DNA from: Chitinophagaceae bacterium | Lineage (GTDB): Bacteria > Bacteroidota > Bacteroidia > Chitinophagales > Chitinophagaceae | NCBI GenBank assembly: GCA_003455235.1 | Contig: DMRT01000129.1 | Coordinates: 1-9,518 of the forward strand | DNA length: 9,518 nt | Direction of reading: 5' to 3' | In this document: positions 1 through 6,136 of the stretch, in pieces | Layout: each line of letters starts with the position of its first letter | Numbering within the stretch: position 1 is the first letter of the stretch | Notes under the pieces: model-generated | Seen by the model: the letters and a program-made list of their open reading frames with translations, nothing else | Told to the model about the DNA's origin: nothing | Databases searched by the model: none | Program-made: the position numbers and the translations under genes

Positions 1-496
1 TTGTCTCTGTAGCATAAGCAAGACTTTGCATAAGTACCTGGCCTGCTTTTTTATAATCACCATACCGAGTATAAATGTTTCCCAGGGTTTTTTGTGCATA
101 GGCAAGGTTTTGTGACCTGTTGCCCAGGAATTGTGCATGAAGAACCGTGTATTTTTCTAGCAGGTCACGGCTCCCGGTATAATTATGAAGATCATTGAGG
201 TCGAGCGCCCGGTTGAACAGGATGTTGAAAAATGTAGTTAGCCTGGCGCTGTCTTTTACTAATAATGATTCATACTTAAGAACACTATCGGCAAAGACCC
301 CGGCCTGCAATAAGAATTTTGTTTCATTCTTCTGGCGGTACAGGTTATAAAGAGAATCATACCTTACGTTCCAGGTTTTCAATTGAATGGTATCGATCAC
401 CTGCCTGCCGGAGTAGGTTGTATTGCTTTTGCAGCCAGGTAAATATATAACCAGGGTAAGGAGGAATAATCCCGCAATGTTTTTTTTCCAAAACAT
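1..496 (-). CDS. TPR-like lipoprotein, C-terminus beyond the window edge
   Basis: An open frame of 165 codons runs without a stop from an ATG at 496 off the left edge, so only the N-terminal part is visible. Residues 1-21 form a lipoprotein signal peptide: charged Trp-Lys-Lys start, hydrophobic IAGLFLLTLVIYL, then LPGC with the lipidated Cys at 22, followed by a Lys-Ser linker. The rest is helical. Residues 130-163 match a tetratricopeptide pattern (LAYAQKTLGNIYTRYGDYKKA), and residues 84-116 look like an earlier, more divergent helical pair. The protein should be anchored in the outer or inner membrane and act as a binding scaffold. The function is unknown; N-terminal TPR arrays of this kind often precede a CHAT protease or signalling domain in Bacteroidota, but no such domain lies in the window. 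An in-frame TAA lies just upstream of the ATG with no other start between, so the start is well fixed, although it sits inside a hairpin. No Shine-Dalgarno sequence is seen. Confidence 0.75.
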   Translation of the reverse strand, partial: MFWKKNIAGLFLLTLVIYLPGCKSNTTYSGRQVIDTIQLKTWNVRYDSLYNLYRQKNETKFLLQAGVFADSVLKYESLLVKDSARLTTFFNILFNRALDLNDLHNYTGSRDLLEKYTVLHAQFLGNRSQNLAYAQKTLGNIYTRYGDYKKAGQVLMQSLAYATET

Positions 497-536
497 AAAG
501 CCCTGATTTGTTTATACAAATTAGGGCTTTATGTTT
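491..536. terminator. 20-bp inverted repeat, probable intrinsic terminator of the secreted-protein gene
   Basis: The arms are 491-510 (AAACATAAAGCCCTGATTTG) and 517-536, with a 6-nt loop TTTATA. Pairing is complete except one G-T type mismatch. On the minus strand it starts 19 nt after the stop codon of the secreted protein and its 3' arm ends in a T tract (GTTTT), as expected of a rho-independent terminator. Because the arms end in AAA and TTT the structure is nearly symmetric and could stop transcription in both directions. Its minus-strand 3' arm also contains the ATG of the downstream lipoprotein gene, so it may instead, or also, limit translation of that gene. Confidence 0.65.
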
Positions 537-554
537 AAACGATGAAAACAGCAG

Positions 555-2030
555 TTATTGAGTAATTGGTCCGCCGGCTTTGCTGCTCCGGGGACAGGGA
601 TTGGTGCTGCTGCAATTGGTGCGAACAAGATCGAAAGCCTTTATAGGCTTGTTGCGGGAATTGTCTTCGTTGGTAAAAACGATGGAGATATCTGTATACA
701 GGCATTCCGGAATTGGCCCCGTAGCGTTTGTCCGCAGTGAGAACCAGATCCTGGCTTTTCTTTCTTCAGGAAATTTAGTTCTCAGCCTGCCCTTCAGCCC
801 AACATCCTGCATAATAAAAGTGATCGTTCTGCCTGAAACCATGTAAGAATATTTTACACCTTGCCCGAACAGTTTGAATTGTTTTGTAGACCCATTAATA
901 GATACATACGCATTGGTTATCAGGGAAGGAATAGTGATCCCTTCAGGAATTGTAACAGCTACTGATACGTGTTTTGCAGTGCCTGGTCCTTCATTCTCGA
1001 TGCGGATTGTATTTGAAATTAACGTATTGTGCCCGTCAACAATCCCTTCGCTTCCAATAAAGCAATGAGGGTTGGTGGTAATTCCGTTCGGGTCCCTGGC
1101 CAGCATGCGGATTCCAAGCGGTGCATAGGTTTTTGCAGGGGGGGCCAGCAGACCGCTTCCATTATAGGGAATGATTACGGCAGTAAACCCGGTAGATGCG
1201 TTTTTGTTGTAACTGGATGTGTTCTTGGTCGGTGCTAATGAAAGAAAGATATTTCTTTCAGCATCACTGGCGGCAGCAGGGATCAGAAAGTACAATGCAT
1301 TTGTATAGTTTGTATATCCATTATCTGCGTTGGAGAAATAAGAAGCGATTTCCCCCGGGATACCGGATGGAAGACTGGTATAAATGGGTTCATTATTAAA
1401 CCTTCTTATTGCCTTGGTAGAAACGGGATTGTTAAATGTATAACTGGTTGCCTCATCAACCGGGCTGAAGATATTACCTCCCTCCAGCGGGTTGTTATAA
1501 AAGAACGCAACCAGTGTGGTGGAGCCTGGGTTTGTATAGGGTTTATAGATCAAAGCTACCGCCATGGTATCGCCGGGTACCACCAGGTCAACACAGGGGT
1601 CAATCCCGATTCTCGACTGAGGCTTACCGGTAATTGACGGGAGGTTAACCTGGGGTAAGGGATCCGGACTGCCGGTATTGGAAACCGCCAGTGCTGTTTG
1701 CCGGGGTGGCCTGGGGGTGGTATCATAATAGGAAGAAATGGTGACAACAGCCTGTGAGTTATTGCCGATTTGATAAGGATACTGATAATTGTACGGAGGA
1801 ATTGTAGATCCATCATTGATCTGGCCGGATCTTGTGTATCGCCCGTTTCCTGTTTCTAGAAAAACTTTATAGTATGCAGCGGGGGGAGCCTGGGTCGGAT
1901 TGATAGGCGCCAGTGAAACACTGAATGTTCCGTTTGAATATCCAAAACTGTTCTGCGCCATGGATTCAGTTCCACCCAGGATGAAAAAAAATGCCAGGGT
2001 GAATGCACTCAAATTTTTTCTGCTGTTCAT
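555..2030 (-). CDS. secreted protein with a DUF11-like beta-sandwich region, function unknown
   Basis: The 491-residue product starts with a Sec signal peptide: MNSRKN, a hydrophobic stretch at 9-20, and a likely signal peptidase I cut after Ala25 in SMAQ. The mature part is rich in Asn, Ser, Thr, Tyr, Gly and Pro, with no membrane segment, as in exported beta-rich proteins. Residues about 310-455 resemble the DUF11/CARDB-type conserved repeat of Bacteroidota surface proteins: a DPN motif at 313-315, then IRIENEGPGTAKHVSVAVTIP at about 342-362, the usual strand-turn-strand with an N-x-G-x-G turn. The cysteines (146, 323, 443, 473, 479) fall in the exported part and could form disulfides. No type IX secretion C-terminal domain is visible; the chain ends in a Ser/Lys/Gly-rich tail. 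The start has a typical signal peptide and no closer ATG would keep it. The TPR lipoprotein follows 58 nt downstream on the same strand, suggesting a functional pair. I do not recognise a specific family, so the role (adhesion, envelope structure) stays open. Confidence 0.8.
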   Translation of the reverse strand: MNSRKNLSAFTLAFFFILGGTESMAQNSFGYSNGTFSVSLAPINPTQAPPAAYYKVFLETGNGRYTRSGQINDGSTIPPYNYQYPYQIGNNSQAVVTISSYYDTTPRPPRQTALAVSNTGSPDPLPQVNLPSITGKPQSRIGIDPCVDLVVPGDTMAVALIYKPYTNPGSTTLVAFFYNNPLEGGNIFSPVDEATSYTFNNPVSTKAIRRFNNEPIYTSLPSGIPGEIASYFSNADNGYTNYTNALYFLIPAAASDAERNIFLSLAPTKNTSSYNKNASTGFTAVIIPYNGSGLLAPPAKTYAPLGIRMLARDPNGITTNPHCFIGSEGIVDGHNTLISNTIRIENEGPGTAKHVSVAVTIPEGITIPSLITNAYVSINGSTKQFKLFGQGVKYSYMVSGRTITFIMQDVGLKGRLRTKFPEERKARIWFSLRTNATGPIPECLYTDISIVFTNEDNSRNKPIKAFDLVRTNCSSTNPCPRSSKAGGPITQ

Positions 2031-2060
2031 AACAATGATTTTAGTGAATGATTTAAGGTA

Positions 2061-2092
2061 AATCAGGTAAACCGGTTTTTGTTACCCTGATT
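2061..2092. repeat. inverted repeat upstream of the secreted-protein gene
   Basis: AATCAGGTAA (2061-2070) is mirrored by TTACCCTGATT (2082-2092), apart from one extra G. The palindrome AAACCGGTTT (2069-2078) lies inside it. It lies 31-62 nt upstream of the secreted-protein ATG, so it could be an operator or a 5' leader hairpin. No convincing TAnnTTTG element was found next to it. Confidence 0.35.
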
Positions 2093-2199
2093 GCACTACC
2101 AAACTACATTCATTCCAGGCCAGTTCATAATTACTTTGTGCACCGGCTGCCGCAGGGTTCTCATATATTTTAAAACAGCCGGCGAAAATGCCTGTATGA

Positions 2200-2231
2200 C
2201 CGGATTATTGCTGAAAATGCATCAGATCCGG
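2200..2231. repeat. imperfect hairpin in the 2031-2313 gap
   Basis: CCGGAT (2200-2205) and CTGA (2211-2214) pair with TCAG (2222-2225) and ATCCGG (2226-2231), leaving a 7-nt loop and a 5-nt bulge. A second, weaker pair, TTACCAA (2248-2254) with TTGGTAA (2269-2275), lies next to it. Both are downstream of the flavoprotein stop codon on the minus strand and may mark the 3' end of that transcript. Neither is followed by a T tract, so they are not classic intrinsic terminators. Apart from these and the repeat at 2061-2092, I see nothing else in the 283-nt gap, including no small ORF with coding character. Confidence 0.3.
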
Positions 2232-2313
2232 AAAGCAATTGCAGTATTTACCAAAACCCGGACATGAATTGGTAATGTTTGCGGAAAGAAAGCAGGTATA
2301 TAAGAAGCAGAAA

Positions 2314-3201
2314 CTAGTAATCGGCCAGCAGGATCTGCCAGGCTTCGTTCACTTTCCCGCTGTCGAGCAGTTCTTTGGCATAGCGGTGAAGCTCTTTATC
2401 CATTTCATCGGGGTTGATGGAATAGTATTGGATGATGTTTTTCAGTTTATCATCGGAGAAAGCAGGGTCCACAAAAGGCATCTCGTGTACATTAGCAAGT
2501 TGCCCGAGATTGTTGGCACTGAGAATATGACTTTTCCGGATACTATCAGGTAAAGCATCAATGCCGATGCCCAGCTGTGTATTTGGTTTGGCTACTTTGA
2601 AAAGGCTGGCTTCATCCACTTTGCAATACCAGTCGCCACCCAGCCTTGCCACATGGTGCAGTTTGGCCTGGTCGATTTTTCCATCTGCATCCAGGATGCT
2701 TTCGGCGATGTGCATGCGCATCACTTCGCAGATCACTAAGTTTCCGGCGCCGCCTTCTGTACCCAGCGGTTTCACCTCCATCACCCTGCATTCCATCTTC
2801 ACCTTGCTTTCCTTTACCATGGGCGGAGCAACCAGCGTTGCTTTTTCTTCGGTAAAGCCTGCTTTGATGAATTCGTTGGTGCCTTTCGGGTACTCGCAGC
2901 TGGCCAGGGAAGTTTGCTGTACCATATCATAGTCAACGATGTTGATGACCACTTCCGGAACCTCCAGCACATTCTGTAAGGTATGCTTGGTGGTATTGTC
3001 TCTCACCCTGCGGGCGGGGGAGAAAACAACAATGGGTGGGTTGGAAGAAAAGAGATTGAAAAAACTAAAGGGACTCAGGTTTACATTCCCCTCCTTGTCA
3101 ATGGTGGAAGCAAAGCAGATGGGCCTGGGTGCAATGGCGTGCTGCAGGTAGTTTTGTACCTCCACGGGTTTAAGGGTATTCAGGTCGACTGTTTTATACA
3201 T
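2314..3201 (-). CDS. flavin reductase-like FMN-binding split-barrel protein
   Basis: A 295-residue cytoplasmic flavoprotein of the flavin reductase-like (DIM6/NTAB) family, which binds FMN and often either supplies reduced flavin to a partner oxygenase or acts as an oxidoreductase itself. The N-terminal half shows the family signature: APRPICFAST at 24-33, then DKEGNVNLSPFSFFNLFSS at 35-53, NPPIVVFSP at 54-62, and a second barrel segment with VVINIVD (84-90) and a KVKMECRV strand (133-140). HHVARLGGDWYC at 182-193 matches the late barrel segment. Residues 215-295 form an extra helical tail beyond the usual roughly 200-residue core, ending in NEAWQILL. The ATG overlaps the stop of the upstream hydrolase by 8 nt (ATGTATAA), so the two are translationally coupled and probably act in one pathway. 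The substrate cannot be read from the sequence; the pairing suggests aromatic compound breakdown. Confidence 0.85.
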   Translation of the reverse strand: MYKTVDLNTLKPVEVQNYLQHAIAPRPICFASTIDKEGNVNLSPFSFFNLFSSNPPIVVFSPARRVRDNTTKHTLQNVLEVPEVVINIVDYDMVQQTSLASCEYPKGTNEFIKAGFTEEKATLVAPPMVKESKVKMECRVMEVKPLGTEGGAGNLVICEVMRMHIAESILDADGKIDQAKLHHVARLGGDWYCKVDEASLFKVAKPNTQLGIGIDALPDSIRKSHILSANNLGQLANVHEMPFVDPAFSDDKLKNIIQYYSINPDEMDKELHRYAKELLDSGKVNEAWQILLADY

Positions 3202-4204
3202 TTTTCTTCAGCGCTAGTATTGAAAAATCACTTTCGTCTTTCCGGATGGTATTACTCAGAACTCCGAGTTCGTCTATTTCCATTTCCACCACATCGCCTT
3301 CCTGCAACCATTGCTCCTGGTAATTGGGGTCATTCAGTTTACCGGTTCCGTTTAATTCAAGAAAGCATCCGGTTCCCACCGTACCGCTGCCGATCACATC
3401 GCCGGGTAAAAGATCCACACCATAGCTGCAGCGTTCAATGATCTCGGCAAAGGTCCAGTCCATATCACCCACGTTTCCTTCGCTTACCTGCCTGCCGTTA
3501 ACCCGGCATTTCATTGATAGGTTCCATGATTTTCCTTCATGCCCTTCCTTGCAGGGAATCTCGTATTGCTCCAGTTCGTCCAGGGTAACCAGCATGGGGC
3601 CGATGACCGTACAGAAATCTTTCCCTTTGGCGGGGCCCAGGTTCAGTAACATTTCTTCCATCTGCAGGGTGCGTGCGCTCATGTCGTTCATGATCATTAA
3701 TCCGCCGATGTAAGAATCAGCTTCGGAGGCCCGTATATTTCTTCCGGGCCGGCAGATGACGATGGCGGCTTCCAGTTCAAAATCCAGCTTTTTAAAATGG
3801 TCGGGCATACAAACGATATCGCCGGGGCCCTGTATGCTGTTATGATTGGTGAAATAGAAGATCGGGTACTGGTCAAACTCGGGAATCATGTCTACTTTCC
3901 GGTTTCTGCGGGCAGCGGCCACATGTTGCCGGAAGGCATAGCCATCGCGGCAGCTGGTGGGGTGCGGAACGGGGGCAACGATTTCGGCACTGTCATACGG
4001 GTCGGCAAGTGTATTCCGGGTAAGGCCATCTTTTATTTTTTGCTCTGCCGCCCAGGCCAGGGGCATCAGGTCGTCCCAGAAGTTCAGGAACATCGCCATG
4101 GTGTTGGGCAGATCGCTGTGCAGGGCTTCCATGGGGTAAATATTATTGTTCACCACCATACCCAGCTGGGCATGCCCGTCTTTTAAATAGGTAACTAATT
4201 TCAT
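3194..4204 (-). CDS. fumarylacetoacetase-family (FAH) hydrolase
   Basis: A 336-residue enzyme of the FAH family, which hydrolyses carbon-carbon bonds of beta-diketo acids using a divalent metal. The classic reaction splits fumarylacetoacetate to fumarate and acetoacetate at the end of tyrosine/homogentisate degradation. By comparison with animal FAH, the metal ligands appear intact: Asp87 (RDGYAFRQH), Glu143 and Glu145 (DFELEAA), Asp174 (NDMSAR). The catalytic His equivalent is His94 in RQH. GSGTVGTGCFLELNG at 272-286 is the substrate/metal loop near the C-terminus. The length and layout, with a roughly 70-residue N-terminal domain before the barrel, fit the shorter bacterial fumarylacetoacetase type rather than the small FahD-like decarboxylases. 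The start at 4204 has a good -7 promoter element 20 nt upstream. It is the first gene of a two-gene unit with the flavoprotein. The FAH family call is firm; fumarylacetoacetate as substrate is an inference. Confidence 0.9.
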   Translation of the reverse strand: MKLVTYLKDGHAQLGMVVNNNIYPMEALHSDLPNTMAMFLNFWDDLMPLAWAAEQKIKDGLTRNTLADPYDSAEIVAPVPHPTSCRDGYAFRQHVAAARRNRKVDMIPEFDQYPIFYFTNHNSIQGPGDIVCMPDHFKKLDFELEAAIVICRPGRNIRASEADSYIGGLMIMNDMSARTLQMEEMLLNLGPAKGKDFCTVIGPMLVTLDELEQYEIPCKEGHEGKSWNLSMKCRVNGRQVSEGNVGDMDWTFAEIIERCSYGVDLLPGDVIGSGTVGTGCFLELNGTGKLNDPNYQEQWLQEGDVVEMEIDELGVLSNTIRKDESDFSILALKKNV

Positions 4205-4223
4205 TCCGTTTAAAATTGTGGCA

Positions 4224-4231
4224 CAAATTTA
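4224..4231 (-). promoter_or_regulatory. candidate -7 promoter element for the FAH/flavoprotein operon
   Basis: The minus strand reads TAAATTTG, an exact match to the Bacteroidota -7 consensus TAnnTTTG. It ends 19 nt before the FAH start codon, giving a leader of about 15 nt. No clear TTG at -33 is present at 18-20 nt spacing, which lowers confidence. Confidence 0.45.
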
Positions 4232-4256
4232 ACTATTAAAAGCCGTGTAGCTGACG

Positions 4257-4286
4257 TTTGGTTTTTCTATAGTTTTTTTATTTTTG
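4257..4286 (+). promoter_or_regulatory. candidate promoter for the fatty acid hydroxylase gene
   Basis: TTTG at 4257-4260 and TATTTTTG at 4279-4286 are separated by 18 nt and match both the -33 (TTG) and -7 (TAnnTTTG) elements of Bacteroidota sigma-ABfr promoters. Transcription would begin near 4290, leaving about 14 nt of leader before the ATG at 4304 and no Shine-Dalgarno sequence, as is common in the phylum. It is divergent from the FAH promoter in the same 99-nt gap. Confidence 0.6.
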
Positions 4287-4303
4287 TACCGATCTTATTA
4301 GTC

Positions 4304-5011
4304 ATGAAGTTTGAAAAAATCCACAACAAAGGCCAGGCCCAGATTTTTAAGAATCAATACCTGGAATACCTCACCAAAACTCATCCATTAGTGATCTGGG
4401 GTTTGTATGTTCCCATTATCGGCTTTATGCTTTATTACAGCAGTACCCGCCTGCTGATTGGCGGAGGGGGGATGGTGCTGCTTTTTGCCGGTGGCATGAT
4501 CGCATGGTCCTTGTTTGAATATTTCATTCACCGCTATGTCTTTCATTTTATGGCCCAAAGCGAGCGGGCAACCAGGATTGTTTATGTCATTCACGGCAAT
4601 CACCATGAATACCCGAGGGATAAAGAACGGTTGTTTATGCCCCCGGTACCAAGTTTACTGATCGCATCCACGCTTTTCAGTATTTCGTACACTGTTTGCT
4701 GGCTGCTTGGCGTTCCCGGAAATGCATTTGCATTCTTCCCCGGTTTCCTGCTTGGATACCTCTCCTACGGCACCATGCATTATGCCATCCATGCATGGAA
4801 TCCTCCTTTTAAATGGATGAAGCCGCTGTGGCGTAACCATCACCTGCATCATTATAAAAATGATCACCTTGGTTTTGGCGTAAGCTCCACCTTGTGGGAT
4901 CATGTGTTCGGAACCATGTTCGACCTGAAAAAAGAAAAGGAAGACCAAGAAAAAGTGCAGGAACTTATGTTCAGCAGAAAAAAACCGGCAAGAAAGTTAC
5001 AGGAGCACTAA
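4304..5011 (+). CDS. membrane fatty acid hydroxylase, FA2H/sterol desaturase superfamily
   Basis: A 235-residue integral membrane di-iron enzyme of the fatty acid hydroxylase superfamily. Hydrophobic segments lie at about 28-46, 51-70, 117-136 and 141-158. The His clusters that bind the two metals are all present: HRYVFH (76-81), HGNHHEYPRD (97-106), HYAIH (159-163) and HHLHHYKNDHLGFG (179-192), plus His200 in WDHVFGT. The order and the EYFIHR and HGNHH/RNHHLHHY forms resemble fatty acid 2-hydroxylase (Scs7/FA2H) more than sterol desaturases. There is no cytochrome b5 domain, so a separate electron donor is needed. Bacteroidota make sphingolipids and hydroxy fatty acids, so 2-hydroxylation of ceramide acyl chains is a reasonable guess; carotenoid or other lipid hydroxylation is an alternative. 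The C-terminal 28 residues are charged and probably cytoplasmic. It is the only plus-strand gene in the window and has its own promoter. Confidence 0.88.
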   Translation: MKFEKIHNKGQAQIFKNQYLEYLTKTHPLVIWGLYVPIIGFMLYYSSTRLLIGGGGMVLLFAGGMIAWSLFEYFIHRYVFHFMAQSERATRIVYVIHGNHHEYPRDKERLFMPPVPSLLIASTLFSISYTVCWLLGVPGNAFAFFPGFLLGYLSYGTMHYAIHAWNPPFKWMKPLWRNHHLHHYKNDHLGFGVSSTLWDHVFGTMFDLKKEKEDQEKVQELMFSRKKPARKLQEH

Positions 5012-5012
5012 G

Positions 5013-5336
5013 TCACCATCTTTCTTCTTCATCCACCCCAGCATCCCGTTGGCTGAACAGCTCACGGGTTTTTAATTTCTGCTCCTGCCGGTCCAGTACC
5101 AGGGAGGCGATGATATGCCCGGCGTCTTCTTGCGGGTGTTGCTGCAGCAAGAATCTTAATTTCTGTTCGCTTACGTCGATGCGGTATAAAAAAGATACCA
5201 ACCGTTCAAAATCTGTTTTGATCATGTCGTTGATCCAGCCGCTTACCTGTTCATGCACTTCGGTATAGGTAAGCCTGTCCGGCAGCTGAATGGCCAGTTC
5301 TTTATTCAGTAAACGTACCAGTTCGGTGTTTTCCAT
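5013..5336 (-). CDS. conserved small acidic protein, function unknown
   Basis: A 107-residue soluble, mostly helical protein with no signal peptide, membrane segment or cysteine. The N-terminus MENTELVRLLNKEL, the central NDMIKTDFERLVSFLYRIDV (36-55) and the C-terminal acidic EEERW look like a conserved short protein that I recall as an uncharacterised product in related Bacteroidota; I know of no assigned function. Its ATG shares one base with the TGA of the upstream TIGR02757 gene (TGATG), so it is translated by re-initiation with that gene and is the last member of the operon. Its stop lies one base from the stop of the convergent fatty acid hydroxylase. A link to DNA repair through its neighbour is possible but not shown by the sequence. 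Confidence 0.75.
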   Translation of the reverse strand: MENTELVRLLNKELAIQLPDRLTYTEVHEQVSGWINDMIKTDFERLVSFLYRIDVSEQKLRFLLQQHPQEDAGHIIASLVLDRQEQKLKTRELFSQRDAGVDEEERW

Positions 5337-6136
5337 CAGGCAATGCGTTTATGGCGCCGGGCAGCGACTTTGTTCTCCGTTACTCCTGTTCCAAACAAAG
5401 CGAAATCGTATTTCACCGGGTCGTTCTTGTGTAATGTACGCAAAAAGGATGTGAGCTCCAATGCCGCCTGCCAGTCGGGGATTGTCCGTTTCAGGATCTG
5501 CAATTGTGATGCCACTCTTATTACGTGCACATCCAGCGGGCAGATCAGTTGCGACGGGTCGATATTTTTCCAGATACCGAAATCAACGCCGTTGCTGTCT
5601 CTTCTTACCATCCAGCGCAGGAACATGTTCAGCCGTTTGCAGGAAGAATTTTTTTCCGGCGCTGCGATGTGTTTCCTGGTCCGTTGCGGAACATCGGGCA
5701 GCGAGAAAAAATAATGGTGAAATCCATTCAGTCCGTTTTCAACGGTTTTATCTCCCTCATTCATCCATTGGGTAAAGGCCGTTTCCAGCGAAGGGTATTT
5801 TCGATAATGCATATGAAAGAATGATACAAAATACAGCAGGTCGGTGGCATTGAATGTTCGGTGTTTGAAGGATAACAGTTTTTTTAAATCCGCCGCCGAA
5901 TGATGCAGGCAGAACTCATGTGGTTCATTGTTCATCAGCTGCATCAGTTCCGTTGATTTATTGATGATGGTGGCACGGTTGCCCCAGGCAAACACGGCAG
6001 CAAAAAAACCGGCAATCTCAATATCCTGCTTTTTGGTGAACTGTCTAGGGATGGAAACGGGATCGTCTTTAATGAATGAAGGCTGATTGTATGTTTCAAC
6101 CTTCCGGTCTAATAAATCTTTGAGATCATTTTTCAC
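5336..6136 (-). CDS. TIGR02757 family protein, HhH-GPD DNA glycosylase-like
   Basis: A 266-residue soluble protein matching the TIGR02757 family found widely in Bacteroidota. Recognisable blocks are LLDRKVETYN (8-17), DPVSIPRQFTKKQDIEIAGF (25-44), FAWGNRATIINK (49-60), HRTFNATDLLYF (92-103), TRKHIAAPEKNSSCKRLNMF (153-172) and LICPLDVHVIRVASQL (197-212). PLDVHVIRV resembles the segment holding the catalytic Asp of endonuclease III and OGG1 (VDTH/VDVH), so Asp202 may be the active-site acid and the Lys167 region the helix-hairpin-helix part. No C-terminal 4Fe-4S cysteine cluster is present. A role in base excision repair is therefore an inference from fold. The start is GTG (CAC at 6134-6136), overlapping the previous gene by 11 nt; no ATG fits the conserved N-terminus. 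The last 15 residues (TENKVAARRHKRIA region) form a basic tail beyond the usual FALFG end. Confidence 0.85.
   Translation of the reverse strand: MKNDLKDLLDRKVETYNQPSFIKDDPVSIPRQFTKKQDIEIAGFFAAVFAWGNRATIINKSTELMQLMNNEPHEFCLHHSAADLKKLLSFKHRTFNATDLLYFVSFFHMHYRKYPSLETAFTQWMNEGDKTVENGLNGFHHYFFSLPDVPQRTRKHIAAPEKNSSCKRLNMFLRWMVRRDSNGVDFGIWKNIDPSQLICPLDVHVIRVASQLQILKRTIPDWQAALELTSFLRTLHKNDPVKYDFALFGTGVTENKVAARRHKRIA

Noticed and set aside
2239..2553. 104-codon plus-strand frame running from the intergenic gap into the flavoprotein gene
   Set aside because: Two thirds is antisense to the flavoprotein 3' end and the unique part has no start context or recognisable protein character.
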